Shown here: one piece after another, positions 1 through 12,356 of the stretch
How positions within the stretch are numbered: position 1 is the stretch's first letter
Layout: every line of letters begins with the position of its first letter
Assembly: GCA_037577475.1 (NCBI GenBank)
Contig: CM075206.1
Coordinates: 10,508,401 to 10,572,400 of the forward strand
From: Chaunax sp. Z400
Lineage: Eukaryota; Chordata; Actinopteri; Lophiiformes; Chaunacidae
DNA: 64,000 nucleotides
Direction of reading: 5' to 3'
Notes under the pieces: model-generated
Databases searched by the model: none
Told to the model about the DNA's origin: nothing
What the model saw: the letters and a program-made list of their open reading frames with translations, nothing else
Program-made: the position numbers and the translations under genes

Positions 1-939
1 TTATGTCTGGAGAGGAGTGAAAATATAATCAACAGAAAGTGGGCATGCAAACAAATAATCAGTAAACCAATAATCATGGCTGCAGACTGAGAGAACAAAG
101 GATATCATTTGCAAAAACGACGGGTTACTCTCCTTTTTATACATTTATAGAAGTGATTTGGGGGTTTAAAATCACTTTTTTTCCCCACAATCTTGAGCAG
201 GCGTACAGTTTGTTATGGGGCCAAGATCCCTCTGTAATATAAGGACTGAAATAATAAGCGTAAACTGCTGTAGCTCAGTGCTAATTGGATTCTTTCCACC
301 TTTATTCTTGTTGGAAGGTTTGAGGGAAGTTCAATGCGGGACAGAGGATTCAATCTACAGTACAATTCATCTGCATGCACCACAACACAGCAGACGCTGA
401 CTAGAAGGAATACTGGTATTATGTCTTAACACATCTAATTACATGGTGTATACTCCTACCAGCTGCACTGGCTCTGTGGTTAGGCTCTAATTATGACTAT
501 TTGCACATGAGATGAATGGAATATTCTTAAATCTTTCCGTCTGGGCTCGCATGGTACAGAAATCTGTAGCTGAGGAACAACTCCATTCAGATTGTCGATC
601 GACAGAAAATCTGCAAGTAATTTGATAGTTGATTCATCTTTTTAGTGTTTTTGTTTTAAGCAAGCATGCAGCAGGTACTAATGTACTAGCCTCCATATCC
701 ACAAACTATAATTTTGATTCACTGGTATGTTGAATTCTAACATTAACGTTACCCTACATCTGGTCTGCTTCGTGTGAACTGGATGACTTTCTGTCATCGA
801 CTTGCAGTCATTTCAGCCCTATTTTAGAATGTTTGACAGCCAAAATGAGCATTTTGAAGATGTCACCTTGAGTGCTATGTTACAGTATGACAATGTACGG
901 ATCAAACAGTGTCTTTCCAGTAGTTTTGTAATGAATGAG

Positions 940-990
940 CATGATAATCTGCAGATTTATCAATAATGAAAACTAGTTGCATCCCTACTT
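940..990 (-). repeat. Short fragment of a teleost dispersed repeat (TAATC-rich)
   Basis: The stretch from gataatctgcag to gttgcatcccta resembles the conserved edge of a repeat widespread in fish genomes (reverse-strand form TAGGGATGCAAC...). Related fragments are at 13640-13745 and 48470-48680. The match is by memory. Confidence 0.4.
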
Positions 991-3736
991 TCGTTGTGGT
1001 TCCATCAGTTTACTTTTGACTGATTTAAATTGGTGACGCATACAAAGTTATATAAAATATAGCCTTGATACTTCCAATCAAGTTGAGCAACAATAGTAAA
1101 CAACTCCATTTAAAGGTATCGCACCAATATTTCACAAATTCTCTTTTCAGTAAAGATGCCTCATCTTAGATTCCAACTATTTAGAAACTTTTTATCTATG
1201 AAAAAGAATTTTTTTTTTAAATGCCATAATGTTTTGGAGACCTTTAGTTTAATCTGATGCCAAACTTGCAGTTTATTGCGGATGGCAATCAAGACATGAA
1301 TGGTGCGAATAAAGCATTTTCTTTCCCTTACATATGACATTTCTTTTCTGGACCCTTGGGTGCTTCACTTCCAATCTCTGTCTACAGAAAGAAGAAGAAT
1401 TAATTCTTTCATCCCTCTTTTTCTTCCTCGGCTGTTTTTGGCCCACAAGTGGGTATTTGTGATCAGGCCGGTGGCCTACACTTGGACAATGTGTATTGTA
1501 ATGGTGTGTGGGTACGGTCCCCCTTGTTGGTGCACCAAAAGCGGGGGCAAAGAAGTGAGGAACAATGTGTCTATTGTCCAAGATGGCCCAGCCATTTAGG
1601 ATAGGAGCTCGCTACTTCAATGCATGCACTATTAACAATGACAGGCCATCCAGAATGGTGGCTGTCGGGATTTTTTTTAAATTTTTTTCACCACAGGAAC
1701 TGTACTTTTCAGTGGAGCAGAGAAAAGACACGTCGAGCTTTGTAGACTTGAAGCGACTGAGACTTCCAAACAGAAAGCGTGAATGTGACTGGACTTGTGC
1801 AAAGAAATAAGATTATATCAATCAGCAAATAAGTGAGATTTTTACATCCAGTGGCGACAATTATTAGCCGTGTTTTCCATTCCATCTTCCTGCGGTTGCC
1901 AAATAGACTTTGAAACTGCAGCTGAGAGAGGATTTCTAATATGCCTAGTTTTATTGTGATTTTATTTTTACCTCATGGGTGCCCGTAGCCTGCTCTCTGC
2001 TCTTCTCGTGATAGATGTCGTTGGACGTGGTGCATTAATTCACAGTTATGCAGGCCTATGCATTGTATGGTCATTTCCTGTGGCTTTCATCAGCTTCCTC
2101 CATCAGACAAAGACCTGAAGACAAATTACCACCTCTTATTAGCCCTGATGAATTGCATCTCTGGCAGGATATTGGAACAACAACCCAACAGTCGTTATTC
2201 ATGGTGAAAAATGTCCCTCTATTATATAGTCTCTTTCGGAAAAAAAAAAAGAAAAGAAAAAAAAAGAACCTGCCTGAACCTCACTTGAACATTTCACATC
2301 ATTGATTTCCATTGTTTTTAATGATTAAAAAAGCTTTTTCTTGTGAACAGGGACGGATGTTATTAGTCCTGAGTAATGCCTTAAACGCAAATGATAAACT
2401 AATGCATGATCAACTGACTCGTGGCTAATATTGCCCTGCTATATAAACACTCTCTTTCCTTTCCCTCTCTCAGTGTCACGTTCCTAACATGCCAGGAATC
2501 TTCACGCAAATCCGGCCACTTTTTTTTCTCTTTGTCTTACCTCTATCCCAATACCTGAAATACATCCACAAACACATGTTACACCAAGCTAGCTCTATCC
2601 ATAGCAGCTTTGTGGTCCAAATGTTTCTGGTGAGCTGCTTTGTGAAGTCCAAAGTTCTCTAATCCTGTTGAGGGAGAAGTCACAGCTCAGTAGAAGAGGA
2701 CTCTCTTCATGGCTGTTTAATCTTTCCAATCCCCTGCAGACCCTGCACCCTGACAACAGACTACACATTCAATCCAACGGCATTAGTTTAAGGAAAAATA
2801 GACAGAACCATATTAGTCAACCAAATTTTAATTTATTGTTGCACTTTAAGTCACTCTACGTTATATATGTGTTGAAAATATAACAGAACATTTCATTTAG
2901 AGCAGCTATTTTGACCCTGAATCACATTTTCATCCAACTCTGTAGAACTGCTCAGCTCCACTGAGCTTTATAGCCACGCTAGTCTCATTGTTTTGGCTTT
3001 ATGGTCCATAAGTGTGTGGTTTTTGTCAGTCTCACCGCTCTCATCAGGTGGTCAAGCTAAAAAGCGACTGTATGGTGGCATATTTAACAGCCAAAGAGCC
3101 AGATATTTCCTTCAGGAGTTGCTGGAAACCAAAGAAGAGCTTATAGAGGAGAGTTAATACTGGCGGTGCATTCTGCAGGTAGCAATAAACACGCATCCAA
3201 AGAAATGCTAATATTGCTCTCTATCTGCAAAATGTGTAAATAGGCAACTGTCTGTCAACAAGGTTTTTTTTTTGCAGGTTCATCAGTATAATTAATTTCT
3301 GACATGAAAGTGCAAAAATGCCCTATAGTTCAAGCTCAAGGATAACTTTTCTCTGTAGATTAATTATCTATTTTAGCCAAAGGTAATTTAAAATGAATTT
3401 ATTTTAACTTCTCATAACCACATTCTTTCATGTGAGTCATTATTTACAAAATGCTATATTTCAATATGACATGTGACGTTTTCCACCACCTGCTTCCCTG
3501 AAAATGAAGTGAGGACAGACAGTTGACTGAGAATAGCTTTTGAAAATTAATTTTCAGCAACGTGACAGCCATGCACAAACTGGATATTCCTGTGTAATTG
3601 CTTTGAGTGCAGTCACTGTTGTTACAAAGTTGTTTAGCCCAGAATATTTACCTCTTTAGAGTTTTACAGGAGAATTTGCATCTTTTTTTCAAGTTTTGGT
3701 AACAAAAGTCTTTTTTTTCCTGTCCAAAACCATTAT

Positions 3737-3763
3737 TAGAAGGATGTAGTTTACATCCTTCTA
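3737..3763. repeat. Perfect 12-bp hairpin with 3-nt loop
   Basis: TAGAAGGATGTA, loop GTT, then its exact reverse complement. It may be a slippage palindrome; no associated gene. Confidence 0.8.
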
Positions 3764-5587
3764 TTAATGTTCACTCACAGTTAAATACATTCCTTTCATA
3801 ACATTAGCCATGTATTTTTTTTTAAAGGTAAATGTTTATTTCTCCATATGATGCACATATTTCACCACTTATGCAGAGCTCAAGGCTTGACAGATCTCTG
3901 TGGTACTATAGCTACATTGTGCAGATACACTGGAGACCCACCTATAAAACACCAGGCCTAGAAGAATCTATCATTGCTCCATTAACACTTCGGCTTCATC
4001 CTCCTCTCCTTGCCTCCCTCCCCTCATTAATCATGAGACCAGCCCTTGGGGCTCTTGCTCTGCAGCTAAGCACACTTTCAGTGGATTGTGTTTATGGGAA
4101 TTTGCATTCGTGCACATGCATGAGAATTTTCATGCGTCTGTGTGTGCAGTAAAAAAAATGCCCAGTTCCAAGACCAGTATATTCTCTGCATGAATCTTGA
4201 ATGTTCCAAATAAATGTACGATTACAGATCTTATATAAAAGAGCCTTCAGAGATTCCCTCATTATCAATATATACCACATAATAGTCAGTTCTTTCAAAC
4301 TGTTTCCAAATTCAACTGAGTCATTGTGTGATCAGTCGGATTTGTCGTTACTGTTTCAGGAGGGGACCAGATGGAGTTATTCCGAGGGAGAAAGTCCCAC
4401 CTAGCTTTTATACTTGAATCATGATCTATAATGAGCTTCTCTACTGCTGTTACCTTTCATCAGCCTGCTTGCCAAGCACATTCAGTACAGTGCGCAGCCA
4501 AAGATAGCCTCAGCTGTGTGTCTATGTGTGTTGCGGGGCTTGTCTTTGTGCTCTTAATTTACTTAATGCGGTGCATGGGTAAACATCATTATGCTCTCGC
4601 TAAAAATATACAAAAAAAATATCAGGAGTCATCTGCTCGAAAAGCAAACAATTAGCCCGGTTGAATAATGTAAACTTTCCAAAGCTGTCGACCAAACAAG
4701 GCTTTTTAATGTGGCACTAATTGTTAAGCCCTGTAACATTAATGTGTTGTTAAAATAAAATCTTTGGAGACCCGTGTGAGCAGAAGAAAAAGCAGGCAGC
4801 TCGTGTCACCTCTCTGTAGGGGAGCTGTGTTTGTTTCTTTTTGCGTGGAGAGGAGTTTGTACACTCCCCTCCTTACCTCCCTCTTTCTTTTTCTCGGGGG
4901 GAGTTCTTTTAATAGTAAGGAGGTGACAGTTTAGCTCTCACTGAGAACTGGGAGGACAGTTTGGTACCTGCCCAGCATGAGACGCTCCAGCTGACTTCTG
5001 ATCCCCGATCTATCTAACATATTTTAATATTTCACCCTAGAATCATTGTGCAGGAAATAGATTTTCCAATAAGCTCTGCTAAAAGTGATGGGGCACGCAT
5101 TATAAACCCTAGAAGCACTTACCGCATCATTTAAAGGTCATCATGGATAAAGAATGTCTCTCCAGAGTTATTAGACAATGGAATACATGAGGAAACATAT
5201 AATATAAGGAAGAGGATTTAATATGGCCAACTTTGGACCCATCATGAATTATAAGTATGGCAGCAGATGAGGATTTAGCCTCTGATAGCACACATTAGGG
5301 TCACCATCAACTGGCATTACCCTGCTCATACATTTACCCACACCTCCCTCTGTCTCACGTCTCTGCTATGTTCCCAGTTGTTTGCTCACATGTCAAAGAA
5401 ATGTGCGTTAGGCGAAGTGATAATTGCATTCCTCAATGATTTCATGCTGAGACACACAGTGAGACTGAATCACAGCCCACTTATTCGGAGGGAGTGTCGG
5501 CTTCGGGAGGAAATGTGACAAAACCGATGTGATCAACTCCATCGAACCCCATGCTTTGACACAGAAGTGCACGTTTCCTCTCCTTTG

Positions 5588-5617
5588 CACACACACACAC
5601 ACACACAGACACACACA
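5588..5617. repeat. (CA)n microsatellite, one interruption
   Basis: About 15 CA units with one GA interruption. Confidence 0.95.
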
Positions 5618-6532
5618 GGTGTTTATTTGCCAGTGTCCTCTTGGATTGGCAGTTGTACAAAATGTGGCTGAGTCAAGTTAGTTCCAGGCAGCACAAAATC
5701 TCTGCTCTCTGGTCGTGAGGGAATAGCTGCAGACACAGAGCCTGCTGCTTCCCCAGCTAACTGTATCAGAGAAGCAGCCCAAACATCAGCGAGCAAGTAC
5801 CTATTTAGAATTAATCCTTGGGCTGGGGGGGGGCGGCTTTCACTGCACCAATGCATGAGGATTAACTGCTTTTAGGGCTTCTGATGAAATTCAAATCACC
5901 AACAACAAAGTGTCCTGGAAAACACTCCGTGTTTCATAACATCCTGCTAAACGTGCAAATGTTCGCTGGAACACCACACAGTGGCCTGAGCCTCGTTCAG
6001 TATCAGAGTCTTAATTGATATGATAATCAAGTGGTCAGCTAATGGTAATTAATCCAGTCTATTGTTGAGGCTGGAGCTCTTTCATCCTCTTACTTTATAT
6101 TCTCTTCTCATAGAGGCTAGTCGGTTACTTGTTAGGCAGGCACTGTGCTTGGTTTCCATGTAAGAGACCCCTCACCTGTTGGTTCTGGATGCTAATTTTG
6201 CTGAAAGCTGGCGGCAGCAAAAGCACCGACCAACTGGCCAATACTGAAATGCGCAAAATAAGGCTTTGCCCACATTACAGCCGGACATGAATGGGTTTAC
6301 ATCTCGACCTTTATGGATTTAGTTCAGTTTAAGGCTCAGCCTGGAAGGAAGAGGGCATCTCCTTCCAGTCTTATTAAGAAAATACCACTGTTCTGTATCG
6401 ATGCTTTCAGTCTATGGTGGTCTCAGTATGCTTGCTGGCGAGGGGGGTTTCTGCCATAGCCAAATCCTTCTTTGTCTGCGTGTTATTGTCTGAGAAGGCC
6501 TCAGCCTTGTTCATGGATTAAATGTAAATTGC

Positions 6533-6554
6533 TGTGTGTGTGTGTGTGTGTGTG
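6533..6554. repeat. (TG)11 microsatellite
   Basis: Pure TG run. Confidence 0.95.
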
Positions 6555-7925
6555 CAGAGGATTGCTGACTAAAGCTGTAGTACATAAAGAGGTTTGGCTG
6601 AGGGATGGTTTAAACAGCAGGCAATTGTCATAATGATGACTTGAAGCATAAATGCCCCACCATAAAAATGTTTTACACGTGCATTTGAGCCCACCGCTGC
6701 TTTGTGTGCTGCAGCCGGCAGAGCTCACCAATCTCGGCATCGCTAGGATCAATAGTGGCTAAAGTATATGATGGAATATCATCCTGAAGACAGCAACACT
6801 ATAAAACTGCATTGGTAGAATATGGAATTGAGATTGCAGTGCAGTTCATTGTCCTTTCCTGTTTGTCATTTTTACTCATGCTTAAACACCCCAAGGAGGA
6901 GACGCTGGTGATGCCATATTCTGAGCCGCACACTTTTCTTCCCTCCTTCACACCTGAGAGAGGACTTCAGCGTTCACCTACATCCTCTTCAGAATAGCTT
7001 GGTTGCTATTTTTGTGCCGCGCCGAAAAAAGAATCAGAAAAAAGATCAGCTGCAGCAGCCATGAAGTCCGGACCTGTGCGGCGTGTGACACATTTTAACA
7101 AATGTTCACCTGCTCAAGGATGTTCGTTCTGCCCAGCGTGGGTCAAACATCTTTCAAACGTCTCCCCCACCGTAAGGAGAAGCAGCAGTGGAAACACTTG
7201 TCCCTGCACACAGCAACGCTATTTGCATGAGAATTTGAAGCTCGCAGCTGTCCAAGGTTTGGAAGTTTATGTTGCTATGCCTGGAAGTTTTAATGAATGA
7301 TACAGCAATAAGCAGACATGATCTGCCCTCAATGTTCTGACCATGAGTCATATTTAAAAGCACAATATATCTTGAGTCCTAACACTGGGCTGCAGCTCTG
7401 GCTTATTCTGAAGCTTACTTTTTCAACATCTGCTCTCACCACCTCATTAGCAGTTTCACTTCTCCCTACAGATTTCGTTCCTTTTGGCCCCTTATTTGAA
7501 TTTCTTACTTTCATGCTCACTTTTTATTTTCTTTCTGGCTTTCTCCCAGTGGCCCCATTACATGGTCATTTCAATACCACCTGCCCTTGCAGTCTTTGCC
7601 ACATCGAGTAGACAGGAGGCCCCATTCTTTTAGGGGCGAGGAATCAGCTGGAACCTGTAGTCCTTCATATTTCATGCCACATTGTGACCGGGATCCAGTT
7701 TTCAGCTGTAGCACTCCGTGTGTAATGCCACCCAGTCACGGCCTGAGGCCTTAACAAGTGAGAATAAGGATTACTAATGGTTACTTTGAAATTTCATCTC
7801 AGGACAAGTTTGGCTCATGAATGTTTGATGAGAATGTCCAATCATGCAAAGACACACAAAAGAGATGAGGAATGGGAGAAGCTTAGAAGAGAGGGTGACA
7901 ACAGAAAGGCCAGTGGGAGAGACAG

Positions 7926-7926
<1 letters not shown>

Positions 7927-7995
<69 letters not shown>
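7927..7995. repeat. (TG)34 microsatellite
   Basis: Longest pure dinucleotide run in the window, about 69 nt; likely highly polymorphic. The Cys-Val open frames across it are artefacts. Confidence 0.97.
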
Positions 7996-7998
<3 letters not shown>

Positions 7999-9021
7999 GG
8001 ATGGGGTCTGGGGCAGTTATTACTTGCTGCTGAGGTAGCACTGCATTACACATGAGGATTTGGAATGGCCTAGATAAAGTAATCTATGATTAACTGGGGC
8101 ATGGCTGGCTCGCCATCCTGCAAACAGCTGTAGTCGGGGGGCAAATCCTAAAATTATGGGATGTCCAAACATTTTAGATGCAGCAGGAAATATATGTCAG
8201 TACGGAGGGCGGGCGGTTTGGTTTGGAGGAGAGTTATACGCATCAAGTCAAAGGTGAGAGCCTGCGGCCAGGGAGAGACGACAGGCAGATGCAGCAATGG
8301 CGCAATTTAGACGAATATTTGTAGTCGTCTCATTTGTCAGGCAATTGTTGAAAAGCTGGAATTGTCCTTGGAGGATTTAGGGGGGTGAGGCTGGGGTCGT
8401 GGCTGGCAGAGTGATCGCTGCAGTGATTGCTGTAACAACTGTCTGACCTGATAACAAATCAAATTATAAAGATGGACACCGTGGCACAGACACCTCCGCC
8501 GTCTGAAATTGATTGCCAGCACCAGGAGCTGATATTGCCTGGCCTGGTCCGTCATAGTCCATCAGGCATCATTATCACCAGGGGAACGCTAAACTTTATT
8601 CAGAGCTGAATGAGGAGGAAGACTTTATCCGCATCACTGCCAGCAGTTTGACAGGGGGAGAAAAAACAAACAAACACAGATGTATCGGATGTGATGTTTG
8701 TGATTAAGAGGTTAGAAATTCATTTCTATGCATCAGCATCCTGTTGAAAACAGCTTAGTGTTGCTCCATGCTAAGTACCAGCTAAATGTGGTCTGTTATC
8801 ATCATGTCTGAGTGGTGCACTGCTACCTTGATTGAAGTGCTCTCATGCCTTGTAATGCCAGTAAGTGCAGCAGTAATCATCTTTAAATCATAGTTTGTAG
8901 GACACATGAATCACAGAGACGGTACAAATCCATCCCACATTTGTGCCTTTTTTTTTAATGAAATATCTGAGGAATAATAAACGTATTTGCACCTCTGAGG
9001 TTTAACGATCGTGTTTTCAAT

Positions 9022-9043
9022 ATTCTCCGGTGCGCCGGAGAAT
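9022..9043. repeat. Perfect 9-bp GC-containing hairpin
   Basis: ATTCTCCGG, loop TGCG, then CCGGAGAAT. The CpG-bearing palindrome stands out in AT-rich surroundings. Confidence 0.8.
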
Positions 9044-12000
9044 CTAAAAGGCGACTATTTTTATACTGCCGTGCGATTCGTCATTTACCTGAAGTAGTCT
9101 GTCATTGGAAACCGCTTTAATGTCTTTAGATAGTTCCTCGGTTCATCCAAATGACAAGTGATTTTGCCTGTGGGGAAATAGGGTTCATGTTTTATTGAGA
9201 GGCGAGACGGCTCTTGAATAATGCCAGAAGTCTGACAATGCTTCGAGAAGTGAATGGACTTCGTGTTTGAGAAATGACTGACTTCAATGATGGCTCATTA
9301 CTGAGGCACATCAAGTGTTTGACTCCCTAAAAATTCTCTACTAGACCCCTCAGACGGGATTTTACACTCATTAGTCTGACAATACTACTTATTAGTGCCC
9401 TGAGATAAACTTTAAGGCATTTGCTGAGCATTAAATTTCACTACGCCATAAAGAAACTTGTCAGTTTCCCTTTGAGCCTTTTGTAGCAACCCATCAGACA
9501 CTGTGTCTAGGATCATACTTTTGCCTCTAATCCTTCTTCCAGTGCCCTCAAACAAAGGTCTCAGTGTGATTGTCTCAGTGGAGCTGGTGTTGATGAACTC
9601 GCTACACCTTGCCAAGTGCCCGCTGAAGTGTTTTTCTTGCCTCCCTAAAAGTGAAGGGAGTACCCTTGAAATGTTCTCCCCACCTCTTTGCTTTTGCTGC
9701 CGCCTTGTTCCACGCACAGCTTTGCCATTTGCGGCGATGTGCTATGCTTTTTTTGTCCAGTGGTGTTGAATCACAACTGAAGAGCGTATCTTACTCATAT
9801 CTGACGCAATGCTTTCAAAATGCATTCAACCTGTGTACAAAACTGCGCATTCTAAATGAAACATGTTGCACCAAACAAGCCGAGAGTCTCATTCGTGCCT
9901 GTGTAATTATAATCCGCGTGAGTGTCTCTGAATGAGAACCACCAGCAGCTCGAGAATGAGACTGCCTTGACAAAGCAAGACAACTGTGGAACAGGCGAAA
10001 TTAAGCCCTCTCCATTCATTCATACCCCCCTATTTCTTATTATGCACAAGTCGTCTCACTGAGCTCGCTTTTGTGCTGGCATAATTACTTAATCTGAACA
10101 CTCCTTGGGTAAATAAGTGGGTGTGCGGCGAGCAGGCAGCTTCGCTTTGATTCAGGCTCCCAAAGGGGAATTGAGGCTATAGCTTTAATTTTACTGTTTT
10201 AAAATTGCAAATATGATAATGGCCATTGTGAAAAGGGATTCACGTCTACGCTTGAGCTTCTGTCAGAGCTGCAGTTTTGTTTCATTTTATACAGGCATTA
10301 TTATGGAAATAAATACAGTATGTTCAATTTTGACTCACATTTTATCACCCCTGTGTTTCTTCACTTCTTTGAAACATTTATGGATGGTGTAGAGAATGAT
10401 CCACGGTGCATTAGAGAGTGTGTAGTGCACAATTTTGTGTTGTTTGCTGTTTATAATGGGCCTGGGCAACACTTAACTAGAATGAAGGCCCATCACGGCA
10501 GACCGATAAGGACCTAGGGATCCACTCTAGTCAATTACCGCAAAGTGCCAAGTTCAACTCAGTGGGCTTTTTATGAAGTACACCAGCTGAGTAAACAAAT
10601 TAATCGTACATTCATGGTTCCCCAACACACCCGTGCAGCCCAGGGCAACCATACATCAGGCAGAGTGATAGCGGCTGTCTCCACAAGGAAATGGAAGGGT
10701 TCTACTTTTAAAGATAGGCAACCACATAGGACTCTATACGTATCGGCGGTCACACTTATTCTGTGCTTGTTCAGCTTTTTACACCTCAACACTGTCTTTG
10801 CAATGAGGAGGGTTTTGTTGTAAAATGACGATTTTCTTAGAGATGTTGCTGTCCAAAAAAATCTCTTTGGTGGGGTGAAATGTTTCATTCCGGGCCCAAA
10901 AAAAACTATCCTATTTCTTAAGATAAGTAAAATGTTTGAGAAATCATACATCATATCAAAGGAGAAAACAGGGCAGCTCTTAACTCGTGGCTACATGGGA
11001 CTGCCTCATATATATTATATATATATATGGGTTTACAATGACAGATGTACTTCTTCAAATGTGTGTGCATACCTGTGCGTTTGTGTGCAGAATCCCTGTG
11101 ATTTGAATAAATACACATTGTATTTTGTAGTGGTTTTGTGAGTTCACACAAGTTTATATGTGCATATTTGCCTCTGACGTATAACACCCTGTATTTGTGT
11201 CATCTTCAAATGGTGGGTGGGCCAGACCAGTCCGGTACAATGTGCAATGATCTGCTGCACCAGATCAACAGGGATTTGGGTGCGTCTGTGTGAGTGTGCG
11301 TTCTCATTGTGTGGAAAGAAAGAGAAACAAACTGTGTGTTTTGCAGCCTTTCATAAATGGAAGCACATAACTCCTGGTTGAAAATAAGTGATAAAGTTGT
11401 CAAGTTTGTTCAACAGAGAGCGGTTTGGTGAAAGCTCTCGGGAACACAACTTATTTGGTGAAATGTTCAGCACTTGCTCTACTTTCAGTTCTGGAAGAAT
11501 ATTTGTGTGTGCACATGTTTTGAAATGCAGTTTAATGTCTGCATTTGCAGCCCATATCTGTCACATCACTAATAAATAAAACACTGACAAATTGTGAAAA
11601 TAATCAATTAATTAGTCGCAGAATTAATTAAATATCCAGTATTTAGGATATTAAATATTAACTTTAAGAAAATCACAGAATAAGTCAAATTAATTTTTTA
11701 CTAACCCACATTCATTCTTAGCAAAGTATTTTCAAATTTTTAATTGATGCTGTCAGGCAGTTTGGGTGGGCGTGGCTTTAAGTTTCAAGATTTAGGACAC
11801 TGCTGAGGGTCTGATGCATTTAGGGGTAGCACCACACAATGAAGTACACACAATTGTTATTAGCTACCAAGGAGTCAAATGAGGAATGAATGAAGAGATA
11901 ACTACTAGTTAACCATTATTTAATGAGTGACACCTAATCCAATTTTATAGGGTAATTATTAGTTATTTAAGAAATCAGTGAGGACTGAATCAGGAAGGAC

Positions 12001-12248
12001 TTCATAATTGATTAATAGTTAATAAGTATTTCCCCAATAATGCCTCATGGTGGCCTGTATAGTCGATAATGATGATTTACTGGAGATCAAGTTGGGAGAT
12101 CCAGTATTAAACAAACATGAGACAATGATTAGGTCATGAGTAGTTGCTTAAGTATCAGGTTAAGAATCTGGTTTATATCCTTTATGTCAATGTTTCACAA
12201 TGGTAAACAACACAAATGAACCCTAAGGCCAATCTTCTCTGTTGACAG

Positions 12249-12356
12249 ATCTTCCGGAGGTGTTGGCTGGTGTTCAAGAAGGCCTCCAGTAAAGGACCCC
12301 GACGGTTAGAGAAGTACCCAGATGAGAAGGCTGCATACTTCAGGAGCTTCCACAAG
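12249..12356 (+). CDS. dok6: dok6 coding exon 2 (PH domain, N-terminal part)
   Basis: Acceptor gttgacag before 12249 and donor gtaaat after 12356. 108 nt, phase 0 to 0. Starts IFRRCWLVFKKASSKGPRRL and ends FRSFHK, the second and third strand region of the PH domain. Confidence 0.95.

Larger units (their letters stand above)
1..12248. other. Noncoding region, presumed dok6 intron 1
   Basis: No exon of a recognisable gene was found on either strand; open frames are short and lack supporting composition. It holds several microsatellites, two perfect hairpins (3737 and 9022) and an old dispersed-repeat fragment near 940-990. AT-rich homeobox-like words (TAATTA) cluster around 6010-6060 and might be regulatory, but this is a guess. 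Dok-6 exon 1 was looked for by its expected N-terminus and not found. Confidence 0.6.

Noticed and set aside
7777..8055. Cys-Val repeat proteins across the TG run
   Set aside because: Translation of a (TG)n microsatellite, not a gene.
10571..10954. 127-codon reverse-strand open frame
   Set aside because: No recognisable homology, composition like the surrounding intron, and no exon-like boundaries.
1..12248. Expected dok6 first coding exon (N-terminus before IFRRCW)
   Set aside because: No segment with the expected start and a phase-0 donor was seen; it is probably left of the window.
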